The notes beneath the pieces were generated by a model. It did not search any database, had not been told where the DNA came from, and saw only the letters and a list, made by a program, of their open reading frames with translations. From Streptomyces sp. Tue 6430 (lineage in GTDB: Bacteria > Actinomycetota > Actinomycetes > Streptomycetales > Streptomycetaceae): a stretch of DNA of 64,000 bases. This document shows, one piece after another, positions 17,442 to 25,827 of this stretch (positions are counted from its first letter, which is position 1; every line of letters starts with the position of its first letter). The translations under genes and the position numbers were made by a program. The stretch is taken from the NCBI GenBank assembly GCA_021568835.1, contig JAKGSH010000010.1, forward strand, positions 248,001 to 312,000, in the 5' to 3' direction.

Positions 17442-20425
17442 CCGCGCTGCCGCACCACCGATCCGGACCGTCCCTTCACGATCTCCAGCTGGGCGTGGAC
17501 GCGCCGCCGCAGGTCGGCGACGTGGCTCACGATGCCCACGCTGCGGTCGCGCTCGCGCAGGGAGTCGAGGACGTCCAGGACCTCGTCCAGCGTCTGGTCG
17601 TCGAGGCTGCCGAACCCCTCGTCGATGAACAGGGTGTCCAGCCGGACGCCGCCCGCCTCGTCGGTGACGACGTCCGCGAGGCCGAGGGCGAGGGCGAGGG
17701 AGGCGAAGAAGGTCTCGCCGCCGGACAGCGTGGCCGTGTCCCGTTCGCGTCCGGTCCAGGCGTCGACGACGTGCAGTCCGAGGCCGCTGCGGCCGCGCCC
17801 GGCCCGGTCGTCGGAGTGCACGAGGGTGTACCGCCCGGACGACATGCGCCGGAGGCGGACGGTCGCGGCGGCGGCCACCTGTTCCAGACGGGCGGCCAGG
17901 ACGTACGCCTCCAGGCGCATCTTGCGCTCGTTGTCCGCCGAAGTGCCCGCGGTGAGTCCCGCCAGGCGGGCCACCCGCTCGTACTCCTCGCGCAGCGGCG
18001 CGAGCCGCCGCACGGCGTCGGCCGCGCGCGCGGAGAGCCGGTCGAGTTCGGCGCAGCGGCGGGCGGCCTCGTCCCGGGCGGAGGCGGCCCGGCGCAGCCG
18101 TTCGGCGGCCCGGCCGGCCTCGTGCTCGGCGGCGGTGAGGTCGACGGCGGGCCGCCCGCCGGCGGCCACGGTGTCGGGCTCGGCGAGGACGGCCCGTACG
18201 GCGGCCTCCTCGGACTGCCAGGCGTCCAGGCGGCGCTGCAGCTCGCGGTGGGCGGCCTCGTCGAGGAGGGCGTCGGCGGCGTCCCGCGGGGTGTCGAAGC
18301 CGGCCCGGAAGGCGGCCTCGTCGAGGCGGCCGTCGGCGGCCTTGAGGCGGCCGGCGCTCTCCTCGGCGGCGCGGGCCGCGTCGGCCCCGTCGGCGAGCCG
18401 CGCGGCCTGCCGCTCCAACTGCTCCGCCCGTGCGGACACACTCGGTGAGCTGCCCCGCGCCTCGGCCAGCTCCTCCTCCAGGGCGAGGCGTTCGCGCTCC
18501 AGCCGCTCGCGGTGACCCACCCGGGAGGCGGCCCTGACGGCGGCCTCCCGTTGGGCGGCCGTGCGGCGCTCGTGCTCCTGCTCGGCCCGGCGCAGCTCCT
18601 CGCGCGCGGAGTGCAGTGCGGAGGCCTCCCGGCGGGCCTGATCGTGGACGCGTTCCAGCTCCTCGCTCTCCGCGACGAGTTGTCCGGTGGGGGTGTCTCC
18701 GGCCTCGGCGCGGGCGGCGGCGAGGTCCTCCCGGACGCGTCCGAGGTCGCGCTCGGCGTCCGCGCGCTCCTGTTCGGCGCGTTGGTAGGCGGCGAGTGCC
18801 TCCTCCTCCGCCTCCCGGCCGACGTGTCCGGCGACCTTGCGGGCGGGAGCGGGGTGGTCGGTGCCGCCGCAGACCGCGCAGGGTTCGCCGGCGCGCAGGG
18901 TGGCGGCCAGTTCGGCGGCGATGCCGCTGAGCCGCTGTTCCTTGAGGTCGAGCCAGTGGGTGCGGGCCGCCAGTGCCCGCTCACCGGCGGCGAGCGCCTC
19001 CCGCTGGGCGTCGTCGGTGTCGCGGGCGAGCCGGTCGCGCAGCCGGGCGGCGGCCAGCCGGCGGCGGGCGGGCTCGCGCTGCCCGGCGAGCTGTTCGGCG
19101 CGGGTGGCGGCCTCCTGGGCGGACTCGACCCGCTCCTGGAGCGCCGCGCGGGTGGCGTCCCAGCCGGCGAGCCAGCCCTCGGTCTCGGCGAGCACGTCCT
19201 CGTCGGCACGCTCCTGGCGGTCCAGGTCGGTGCGCTCCGCGAGGAGTGCGGCCAGCCGTCGTTCGCCGCGGCGGGCCGACTCCAGCCCGCCCAGCTCCTC
19301 CGCGGCGCGGCGGGCGGCGGAGGCGAGTCCGGCCGCGCCGGCGTCGGCGAACCGCTCCGGCAGCAGCGCGCGTGCGCGCGCCTCGGCGGCGGCGGCCCCG
19401 CGGTGCTCGGCGTCGGCGGCCTCCCGCAGTTCCAGGGCCGGCGCCACCGCCTCGGCCTTGCGCGCCCGTTCCTGCCGCGCCCGCGCCTCACGGTGGGCTC
19501 CGGCCCGCTCCTCCAGCAACCGGGCCCGCTCCCGCGCTTCGGCGAACCGCCGCTGCGACCGGTCGAGTTCGCGCGCGTCGGCCAGCGCGCGCTCGGCGGC
19601 CGCCTGCGTGGACCCGGCGGCCAGGCGGCCGCACTCGGCGATCGTCAGCCGCTCCCGGGCCGTGCAGCGGGCCACGGCGGCGGCGGTCAGCACGGCCTCG
19701 GCCAGGCCCGGCTCGCCCGGTGCAAGTTCGGGCAGGTCCATGGCGTCGCCGGCGGCCTGCTGCATGCGGTGCGCGTCGGCCAGGAGCGCCGCGTCGCCCT
19801 CCCGCACACGCGCCTCGGCCGTACGCCGGCGCTCGGCGAGCCGTTTCTCGACATCGGCGAAGCGCCGGGTGTCGAAGAGGCGGCCGAGCAGCCGGCCGCG
19901 GGCCTCGGCGTCGGCGCGCAGGAACCGTGCGAAGTCCCCCTGGGGCAGCAGCACGACCTGGCAGAACTGCTCGCGGCTCATGCCGAGCAGCTGGGTGATC
20001 TCCTCGCCGATCTCCTGGTGGGAGCGGCTGAGGTCCTTCCAGGTCCCGGCGACGGCGTCGTGCTCGCGCAGCCAGGTCTGGGCCTTCTCGACGGTGGTGC
20101 CGGTGCCGCGCTTCTTGGGGCGCTCCCAGGGCGGCTGCCGGGTTACCTCCAACCGCCTTCCGGCGACGGTGAGTTCGAGGGTGACCTCGGTGCGGGTGCC
20201 GGGGGCGGCGTGGTCGCTGCGCAGCGTCAGGCCCTGACCGCTCTGCCGGGCGCCGGGGACGGAGCCGTACAGCGCGTAGCACACGGCGTCCAGGACGGAG
20301 GTCTTGCCCGCGCCCGTCGGTCCGTGCAGCAGGAAGAGTCCGGCGGCGGACAGCTCGTCGAAGTCGACGCTCTGGCTGCCGCCGAAGGGGCCGAAGGCGG
20401 TGAGGTCGAGGCGGTGGAGCCTCAT
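17435..20425 (-). CDS. sbcC: Exonuclease subunit SbcC
   Basis: 996-aa SMC-like ATPase that with SbcD (Mre11-like) cleaves hairpins and protein-blocked DNA ends. Walker A is GPTGAGKT at 35-42. Long coiled-coil arms flank the zinc hook CAVC (C516, C519). The ABC signature LSGGETFFASLALALGLAD and Walker B LFIDEGFGSLDDQ lie in the last 110 residues. ATG at 20425 opens on MRLHRLDLTAFGPF, the family N-terminus. sbcD lies 178 bp upstream on the same strand. Confidence 0.95.
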   Translation of the reverse strand: MRLHRLDLTAFGPFGGSQSVDFDELSAAGLFLLHGPTGAGKTSVLDAVCYALYGSVPGARQSGQGLTLRSDHAAPGTRTEVTLELTVAGRRLEVTRQPPWERPKKRGTGTTVEKAQTWLREHDAVAGTWKDLSRSHQEIGEEITQLLGMSREQFCQVVLLPQGDFARFLRADAEARGRLLGRLFDTRRFADVEKRLAERRRTAEARVREGDAALLADAHRMQQAAGDAMDLPELAPGEPGLAEAVLTAAAVARCTARERLTIAECGRLAAGSTQAAAERALADARELDRSQRRFAEARERARLLEERAGAHREARARQERARKAEAVAPALELREAADAEHRGAAAAEARARALLPERFADAGAAGLASAARRAAEELGGLESARRGERRLAALLAERTDLDRQERADEDVLAETEGWLAGWDATRAALQERVESAQEAATRAEQLAGQREPARRRLAAARLRDRLARDTDDAQREALAAGERALAARTHWLDLKEQRLSGIAAELAATLRAGEPCAVCGGTDHPAPARKVAGHVGREAEEEALAAYQRAEQERADAERDLGRVREDLAAARAEAGDTPTGQLVAESEELERVHDQARREASALHSAREELRRAEQEHERRTAAQREAAVRAASRVGHRERLERERLALEEELAEARGSSPSVSARAEQLERQAARLADGADAARAAEESAGRLKAADGRLDEAAFRAGFDTPRDAADALLDEAAHRELQRRLDAWQSEEAAVRAVLAEPDTVAAGGRPAVDLTAAEHEAGRAAERLRRAASARDEAARRCAELDRLSARAADAVRRLAPLREEYERVARLAGLTAGTSADNERKMRLEAYVLAARLEQVAAAATVRLRRMSSGRYTLVHSDDRAGRGRSGLGLHVVDAWTGRERDTATLSGGETFFASLALALGLADVVTDEAGGVRLDTLFIDEGFGSLDDQTLDEVLDVLDSLRERDRSVGIVSHVADLRRRVHAQLEIVKGRSGSVVRQRGQ

Positions 20426-20500
20426 CGGGTGTCTCCCCGGTGATCGTCGGAACGGGGCCCCGGCACCGGGAGCGGGGCGTGGACGGAGGCCGAAACCGGG

Positions 20501-20558
20501 GCCGGGGCCGGGAGAACCGGTGCCGAAGGGGCCGGGGCCGGGAGAACCGGTGCCGAAG
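20501..20558. repeat. 30-bp tandem duplication in the sbcD-sbcC spacer
   Basis: Two copies with identical 28-bp cores, starting GCCGGGGCCGGGAGAACCGG at 20501 and 20531. They sit in the 178-bp gap between sbcD and sbcC. Confidence 0.8.
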
Positions 20559-20603
20559 CAGGGAGGGCCGGGCCCGGCAGCGTCCCGTGGGGCGGCCGGT
20601 TCC

Positions 20604-21767
20604 TCACCGGGCCACCTCCCGCGTGCTGTCGTCCGCGCGCACCGCGTCGAAGGCGTCCCGCAGCACGTCCTGTTCGCGCGCGTCGGGGCCCGCGCCGCGC
20701 ACGTGCGCAACGAAGTCCTCGGCGATCTCCTGGTCGCTGCGGCCCGCGAGGCGCCGGGCGTAGGACACGTCGGGGTCGTCCGGGGCGCGTTCGGGGGCGA
20801 AGACGAGGCTGAGGGTGTGCGGGAAGCGGTCGGTGAGCCGGGCCATGGGGTCGGCCGGGCGCACGGCGTCGGTGAGGGTCGCCTCGACCCACGCCTCCTC
20901 GTACCGGTCGAGCCGGGGGTCGGCGAGCAGTTCCTCCAGCGTGCCGCGGAGCCGGGCCAGTTCGCGGGGGACGGGGCAGTCGATCCGCTCGGCGGTGACC
21001 TCTCCGGTGGCGTCGAGGTCGACGAGCCACATGGTCTTGCGGTGGTCGGCCTCCGAGAAGGAGTACGGCAGCGGGGATCCGGAGTAGCGCACGCGCTCGG
21101 TGAGGGTCTGGCAGCCGTGCAGGTGCCCGAGCGCCGCGTAGTCGACGCCGTCGAAGACGCCGGCGGGCACGGAGGCGACCCCGCCGACGGTGATGTCGCG
21201 CTCGCTCTCGCTGGGCCGGCCGCCCGTGACGAAGGCGTGCGCGAGGACGACCGAACGGGTCCCCGGCGGGCGGCCCGCGAGGTCGGCCCGGACCCGGTCC
21301 ATGGCGGCGGCGAGCACCGCCTCGTGCCCGGCCTTCTCCACACCGAACTCGTCCTTCACCAGGGCGGGTTCGAGATAGGGAAGCCCGTAGAGGGCGACGT
21401 CGCCGTGGGCGTCGCCCAGGATCACCGGCGTGCCGGCCGCGGCCGGGGCGGTCAGCAGGTGGACGCCCGCGTGCCGGATCAGTCCGGCGCCCACGCCGAG
21501 CCGCCGGGCGGAGTCGTGGTTCCCGGAGATCATCACCGTGGGCACGCCCAGGTCGGCGAGGCGGTGCAGGGCGTCGTCGAACAGTTCGACGGCGGCGAGC
21601 GGCGGTACCGCGCGGTCGTACACGTCCCCCGACACGACCACCGCGTCCACCTCGCGCTCCCGCACGGTGTCGACGAGGTGGCCGATGAATCCGGCCTGGG
21701 CGCCGAGCATGTTCACCCGGTGGAACGCCCGGCCGAGATGCCAGTCGGAAGTGTGCAGAATTCTCAA
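20604..21767 (-). CDS. sbcD: Exonuclease subunit SbcD
   Basis: 387-aa Mre11-like nuclease. Phosphoesterase motifs are all present: HTSDWHLGR (I), VSGDVYDRAVPP (II), ISGNHDSARRLG (III), LAHAFVTGG (IV) and ALGHLHGCQ (V). The partner gene sbcC follows on the same strand. ATG at 21767 is fixed by the conserved N-terminus MRILHTSDWHLG. Only 28 bp separate it from the integrase remnant upstream, so the native promoter region has probably been replaced by foreign DNA. Confidence 0.95.
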   Translation of the reverse strand: MRILHTSDWHLGRAFHRVNMLGAQAGFIGHLVDTVREREVDAVVVSGDVYDRAVPPLAAVELFDDALHRLADLGVPTVMISGNHDSARRLGVGAGLIRHAGVHLLTAPAAAGTPVILGDAHGDVALYGLPYLEPALVKDEFGVEKAGHEAVLAAAMDRVRADLAGRPPGTRSVVLAHAFVTGGRPSESERDITVGGVASVPAGVFDGVDYAALGHLHGCQTLTERVRYSGSPLPYSFSEADHRKTMWLVDLDATGEVTAERIDCPVPRELARLRGTLEELLADPRLDRYEEAWVEATLTDAVRPADPMARLTDRFPHTLSLVFAPERAPDDPDVSYARRLAGRSDQEIAEDFVAHVRGAGPDAREQDVLRDAFDAVRADDSTREVAR

Positions 21768-21795
21768 GACGCCGCTCCGACCTGCATGTTTCCCC

Positions 21796-22074
21796 CTACT
21801 CAGCCCCTGTGGTCAGCACCGGTCCAGCACGGTCCTCGTGGTCGGCACCGACCACGCCAGCGCCTGTCGGCACCTGATCCATGACGGACCTCAGTCTGCC
21901 ACCAGCGTCCGGGGTCGGACGGCCATGGATGTCGGCCGCGATCTGGACGGTGGAGTGACCGAGCCACCTCGCCACTTCGAGGAGTGACACGCCGCCGGCG
22001 ATGGCGCTGCCTGCGAAGAAGTGGCGCAGCGTGTGCGCGGTCCACGGCTCGTCACCGTCTCCCGCTCTCCTCAC
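21796..22074 (-). pseudogene. Tyrosine recombinase (phage-type integrase) C-terminal remnant
   Basis: An open stretch of ~92 codons encodes only the catalytic C-terminus: WTAHTLRHFFAGSAIAGG (the H-x-x-R of box II) and EVARWLGHSTVQIAADI (box II His). The final Tyr expected at the DIYGH-like position is His (DIHGRPTPDAG), so it is also catalytically incomplete. No N-terminal half, excisionase or tRNA target is seen nearby. It is a decayed integrase left beside sbcD. The GTG at 22074 is not a trustworthy start. Confidence 0.75.
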
Positions 22075-22503
22075 CGCGGCCTCTGCCGTCGGTGTCGACG
22101 CGCATGGACGTGAAGCGGGCGAAGGTCGTCAACGCCGGCGGGGAGTCCCGGGCTCTCGTCGGTGCGGGTCGGCGTGTGTCCGCCGCCACGCCGCGGCGGG
22201 CCGAGGGGCCGAGTCCGCGTGGGGCGTGGCTGCCTGCCCGGGGCGGGCGACGATGTGGGGCCGGGCGTGTTTGTCGTCATACGTCCGGGACCGGCGGGCG
22301 GGTGTGGCCGCCGTGGTCGCTGCCTCCCGCCCCGGCGGAGGCACCGGACCGAGGCCCGCGACGGTCCGGGCGTGGCGGGCGTGGCAGCCGTCCCGGGCCG
22401 GGGCCCGCAGCCGCGCGGACCGGCAGCGGGCGGACCCGCGACGGGACGCACGGGGGCGCTGGAACGGACCCCTGTGCGTCCGTGTGAGCGAAGGGCTGGC
22501 ACC
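22075..22503. other. Non-coding stretch upstream of the copper locus
   Basis: 429 bp of GC-rich DNA with open frames on both strands but no recognisable protein, tRNA or hairpin terminator. It may be the rest of the decayed element. The copper-locus promoter should lie near its right end. Confidence 0.5.
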
Positions 22504-23157
22504 ATGCCGGACATGACCACCCGGCCCGGCTTCCGTCTCGCGCGAGCCGCGATCTTCGCGGCGGTGTGCGTGGTGACGACGGCGCTCGGGCACTCCATGA
22601 TGTCCGGCGACGCCCCGTCGGCGGGGACCGTGGCCGGCGCGTTCGCCGCCGCGACGGGGGGAGCGTGGTGGCTGACCGGCCGGGAGCGCGGGGCGCCCGC
22701 CGTGACCGGATCGACGATCATCACGCAGTTCGTTCTCCACACCTTCTTCAGCCTGGCCCAGGCGCCGTCCGCCATGGGCTCGGCGCCCGGGACGGGCGGC
22801 GCACACGGCATGGCGGGCATGGGGCACGCGCACCACGCGATGCACACGATGCCCATGTCCGGTGCCTCGTCCGCACACGGCTGGACCACCGGCATGGTGC
22901 TGGCGCACACACTGGCCGCCCTGGTCTGCGGGCTGTGGCTGTGGCGCGGCGAGGCGGCCGCGTTCCGGCTCGGCCGCGCCCTCGCCGCATTCGTCTTCGC
23001 GCCCCTGCGCCGCGCCCGCCCGACCCTGGCCCGCACCGCACCCGGCCTCCCGCCGGGCCGGATCGTCACCGCCCCGCGGACACAGCGGCTGCGCAGGTCG
23101 CCACTGCTCCACATCGTCTCCCGCAGAGGCCCGCCGGCCCTTCCGGTCTGCTGCTGA
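22504..23157 (+). CDS. His/Met-rich integral membrane protein
   Basis: 217 aa, no named family recognised. Hydrophobic segments lie at about 9-28, 40-56, 65-85 and 130-150. Between the third and fourth is a loop packed with His and Met (AHGMAGMGHAHHAMHTMPMS, then SAHGW), which looks like a soft-metal (copper) site. The C-terminal ~60 residues are basic. ATG 22504 has GAAGGG about 9 bp upstream; ATG 22513 is also possible. It lies directly before an ECF sigma gene and near CopC, PCu(A)C and DtpA, so a role in extracytoplasmic copper handling is likely but inferred. Confidence 0.75.
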   Translation: MPDMTTRPGFRLARAAIFAAVCVVTTALGHSMMSGDAPSAGTVAGAFAAATGGAWWLTGRERGAPAVTGSTIITQFVLHTFFSLAQAPSAMGSAPGTGGAHGMAGMGHAHHAMHTMPMSGASSAHGWTTGMVLAHTLAALVCGLWLWRGEAAAFRLGRALAAFVFAPLRRARPTLARTAPGLPPGRIVTAPRTQRLRRSPLLHIVSRRGPPALPVCC

Positions 23158-23332
23158 CGCCCGTCCCGCGGTCTTACGGTTCCCTCGGTGACGGGCGGAG
23201 TACCGGCGCGCCCGTGACGCGTCGCATGTCCGACGTCTCACGTCCCACGTGCGCCGGCCCATGGCCCTGCGGTACCCCGGGCCTGAAGGGCCCGAAGGTG
23301 TGCCGCTCACCACGCATCCGCAAGGACCTGTG

Positions 23333-23983
23333 ATGACCTCTGCACCGACACTGACCCCTGCCCTCAAACGCGCCCCGCTCCCCGGCCCCGCCGTGCGCGA
23401 CGACCAGCAGATCACCCAATGGGCGCTGGCCGCCCGAGGCGGCGACAGTGAGGCGATCGACCAGTTCGTGCGTGCCACGCACGGCGATGTCTGGCGCTTC
23501 GTCGCCCACCTCTGCGCCGACGTACAGGGTGCCGACGACCTCGCCCAGGAGACGTATCTGCGGGCGCTGACCGGACTGCCGCGCTTCGCCGGCCGCTCGT
23601 ACGCGCGCACCTGGCTGCTGTCGATCGCCCGCCGCGTGGTCGTCGACCGCCACCGCGCGGCCGCGGCCCGTCCGCGGCTCGCCGACGCCGAGGACTGGCG
23701 GGTGCCCGCCGAGCGGGCGCAGCGCGCCCAGCAGACCGGGCTGCTCGGCTTCGACGACGGAGTCGCGCTCCACGACCTCCTGGGAGCGCTGGACGCCCCA
23801 CGCCGGGAGGCGTTCGTCCTCACCCAGGTGATGGGCCTGCCCTACGCGGAGGCCGCGACGCTGGTGGGCTGCCCCATCGGCACCGTCCGCTCCCGGGTGG
23901 CGCGGGCCCGTGAGGAGATGGCCGGGCTGCTGCGGGCGGCGGAGACCGCCGGGAAGCCCGAGCCGGTGGCTGCCGCCGCCTAG
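23333..23983 (+). CDS. ECF-family RNA polymerase sigma factor
   Basis: 216 aa. Sigma region 2 lies at about 35-105 (VWRFVAHLCADVQGADDLAQ, TYLRALTGLPRFAG, ARTWLLSIARRVVVDRHR) and region 4 at about 145-205 (LDAPRREAFVLTQVMGLPYA, GCPIGTVRSRVARAREEM). ATG 23333 is preceded by AAGGACC; the upstream frame is unconserved. No anti-sigma gene of the usual zinc type adjoins it; the His/Met-rich membrane protein upstream is a candidate signal partner. Its stop codon TAG is formed by the CTAG end of a mobile element. A pair of divergent GGAAC promoters 1.1 kb downstream are plausible targets. Confidence 0.88.
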   Translation: MTSAPTLTPALKRAPLPGPAVRDDQQITQWALAARGGDSEAIDQFVRATHGDVWRFVAHLCADVQGADDLAQETYLRALTGLPRFAGRSYARTWLLSIARRVVVDRHRAAAARPRLADAEDWRVPAERAQRAQQTGLLGFDDGVALHDLLGALDAPRREAFVLTQVMGLPYAEAATLVGCPIGTVRSRVARAREEMAGLLRAAETAGKPEPVAAAA

Positions 23984-24160
23984 GGGGTGTTTCGAAAGTC
24001 CCGCCTGCCCGGCGACGCCTGGCACGCACGCTCGCCGCGTTGTCGGGATCGCCCCGATACAACCAGTATCGGGGCGACCCTCCGCCTTGCGATCGCACGC
24101 ACCAGACGCCGCCGGGCCTGCCCTTCGGGCAGACGACGCCACTTTCGAAACACCCCCTAG
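23980..24160. mobile_element. Hairpin MITE with 20-bp perfect terminal inverted repeats
   Basis: CTAGGGGGTGTTTCGAAAGT at 23980-23999 is repeated as its exact reverse complement at 24141-24160. The interior is also an imperfect long palindrome (GCCCGGCGACGCCTGG on the left pairs with a diverged GC-rich copy on the right), folding around a central stem at 24045-24080 (GATCGCCCCGATAC / GTATCGGGGCGA). It encodes nothing. CTAG at both ends suggests insertion at a CTAG target, as in several IS5-like families. It supplies the end of the sigma gene and could also terminate transcription. Confidence 0.85.
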
Positions 24161-24310
24161 GCGCGGCGGACGTACGAGGCCGCTTCCGGTTCCCGCCCGC
24201 GGACGGGAACGGGAAGCGGCACGTTTCGCCGTGGCCAGGACCGACGGCGAGGAGTCCTGGCCCGGCCGGAGAGCCGGGCCAGGCCGGGCCCGCTCAGCCC
24301 TGCCCAGGTC

Positions 24311-24937
24311 TCACGGACGGCGTACCGACCGGACCAGGACCACGCCCAGCAGGATCAGGACGGCCACCAGCGCCACTCCTCCCACCGGCCACAGGACCGA
24401 CCACGGCCCGTCGGCATCATCGGCGGTGTCCGTGTCATCCGCCCCGCCCGCACGCGGCGACTCAGTCGCCGAGCCGGCGGACGGCGTCCCGCCCGCGGCA
24501 TCCGGGCGCGAGGACGGTGCCGGTGACACGGTCGGCGCCGCCGGGTCCTTGTCGGTGAAGGTGTACCGGCCCTGGAGCGGAGCCCCGTCGGCCGCCACGG
24601 TGCGCCAGGTGACGAGGATCTCGCCGGAGGGCAGCGCCTTCACCTCCTGCTCCACGTCGTTGTCGAGTGCGCTCGGCGCGCCGTCGCTGTACGACACACC
24701 GTCGGCGCCGAACACCGCGATGGTGGTGAACTGCTGCTTGACCGGCCCGTCGAAGCTCAGCGTGACCGACTCCGGGGACCGGGACACCACCGAGCCCGCC
24801 GCCGGGTCGGACCCCACCAGCCGCGCGTGCGCCCGAGCCGGCGCGGCCGCCGCGACGACCAGCAGCAGCGCGAGCAGCGCCGGCACGGCCGCCAGGAGCG
24901 CGGCCGGCACCCTCCTGGCGTACCCGGACACGGTCAC
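24311..24937 (-). CDS. CopC-domain copper-resistance/trafficking protein
   Basis: Exported, membrane-anchored CopC-like protein: signal peptide (AALLAAVPALLALLLVVAAA, cleaved after ARA), mature protein starting HARLVGSDPAAGSVV. The N-terminal His is the usual Cu(II) ligand of CopC. The domain continues VTLSFDGPVKQQFTTIAVFG to GRYTFTDKDP, then an acidic/Thr linker and one C-terminal TM helix (LWPVGGVALVAVLILLGVVL). The GTG at 24937 is a tentative start giving 208 aa. The frame is open to GTG 25093, but that start would lie upstream of the predicted transcription start. Divergent from the PCu(A)C gene. Confidence 0.85.
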   Translation of the reverse strand: MTVSGYARRVPAALLAAVPALLALLLVVAAAAPARAHARLVGSDPAAGSVVSRSPESVTLSFDGPVKQQFTTIAVFGADGVSYSDGAPSALDNDVEQEVKALPSGEILVTWRTVAADGAPLQGRYTFTDKDPAAPTVSPAPSSRPDAAGGTPSAGSATESPRAGGADDTDTADDADGPWSVLWPVGGVALVAVLILLGVVLVRSVRRP

Positions 24938-25075
24938 AGGTACGGACGCGGTCACGGTTACGGGCGCGGACGTGCATCCGGCCGGCGGGGACGTGAGCAC
25001 GGCCGCGCGGACGGTCGCGGACGGCCCGGCGGACGGGAACGGGAACGGGGAATCGCTTCGGCGCTTCACATACCA

Positions 25076-25106
25076 GTACGTCGGATCCGGCACCCGGAAA
25101 GTTCCC
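25076..25106 (-). promoter_or_regulatory. ECF-type promoter for copC
   Basis: On the minus strand GGGAAC (25106-25101), 18 bp, then GACGTAC (25082-25076); equivalently GGAAC-N17-CGAC. Spacing and both boxes match the opposing promoter for the PCu(A)C gene. Confidence 0.5.
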
Positions 25107-25136
25107 TGAAAATTTTCCGTGAAGACCCGGGAACTT
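25099..25136. promoter_or_regulatory. Palindromic control region between copC and the PCu(A)C/dtpA operon
   Basis: Arms AAGTTCCC (25099-25106) and GGGAACTT (25129-25136) flank an inner 10-bp palindrome GAAAATTTTC (25108-25117), markedly AT-rich against its surroundings. The arms are also the two -35 boxes, so the symmetry may come from back-to-back promoters or from a dimeric repressor. Confidence 0.6.
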
Positions 25137-25159
25137 CCGGCCGGTGCGCCACGACTACC
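25129..25159 (+). promoter_or_regulatory. ECF-type promoter for the PCu(A)C-dtpA operon
   Basis: GGGAAC (25129-25134), 18 bp, then GACTACC (25153-25159); equivalently GGAAC-N17-CGAC. Transcription would start near 25165, about 35 bp before the PCu(A)C ATG. Confidence 0.5.
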
Positions 25160-25200
25160 TGTCCGAACTGCCGAACGCGAAGCCGGAGGGCCGACCCATC

Positions 25201-25818
25201 ATGCGCACCGCCACCACCAGTCCCATAGCCCGGGGAACCCGCCGCCCGCGTGTCCTCGTCGCCGCCTCGGCGGTCGCGGTGCTGGGGATGATCACCCTCG
25301 CCGGTTGCGGCGCCGACGACTCGTCCCCGTCGGGCTCGGGCAGCTCCGCCACGGCGACCCCCGGCAAGGCCGCCGCCACTGCCGCGCCGGTCACCATGAA
25401 GGACCCGTGGGTGAAGGCCGCCAGATCCGGCATGACCGGGGCGTTCGGAACCCTGGTCAACAGCACCGACGCCGACGTCACCGTCGTGTCCGCCGCCTCC
25501 GGCACGTCCAAGAAGACGGAGCTGCACGAGGTGGCCGACATGGACGGCAAGATGGTGATGCGCCCGAAGGAGGGTGGGTTCGTCATCCCGGCCAAGGGCA
25601 GCCACACACTCGAGCCGGGCAGCGACCACCTGATGCTGATGGGACTGACCGACGCCGTGAAGCCGGGTGACGAGATCCCCGTCACCCTGACCTTCAAGGA
25701 CGGCCGGACGCTCGAGTTCACCGCCGTCGTCAAGGAGTTCGCGGGCGGCAAGGAGAACTACGACTCCGGCATGTCGGACATGAAGGACTCCGGCATGTCC
25801 GACATGAAGAAGGACTGA
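25201..25818 (+). CDS. PCu(A)C copper-chaperone lipoprotein
   Basis: 205-aa extracytoplasmic copper chaperone. A lipobox (TLAGC near residue 33-37) anchors it. The PCu(A)C domain has the copper ligands H109 (ELHEVADM), M118/M120 (KMVMR), H143 and M145 (SDHLML), fitting H-x10-M-x(21-22)-H-x-M. The C-terminus ends in a Met-rich direct repeat (DSGMSDMK twice). ATG 25201 follows GGAGGG with 8-bp spacing. dtpA follows 9 bp later. The homologous chaperone in S. lividans (ECuC) hands copper to Sco for GlxA and aerial development; that role here is inference from family and context. Confidence 0.92.
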   Translation: MRTATTSPIARGTRRPRVLVAASAVAVLGMITLAGCGADDSSPSGSGSSATATPGKAAATAAPVTMKDPWVKAARSGMTGAFGTLVNSTDADVTVVSAASGTSKKTELHEVADMDGKMVMRPKEGGFVIPAKGSHTLEPGSDHLMLMGLTDAVKPGDEIPVTLTFKDGRTLEFTAVVKEFAGGKENYDSGMSDMKDSGMSDMKKD

Positions 25819-25827
25819 CCACCCGCC

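Noticed and set aside
21796..22503. tRNA attachment site next to the integrase remnant
   Set aside because: No cloverleaf-like sequence or T-loop consensus was found on either strand.
24045..24080. Simple terminator of the sigma gene
   Set aside because: The hairpin is the centre of a larger element with 20-bp terminal repeats, so it is described as a MITE; termination may be a side effect.
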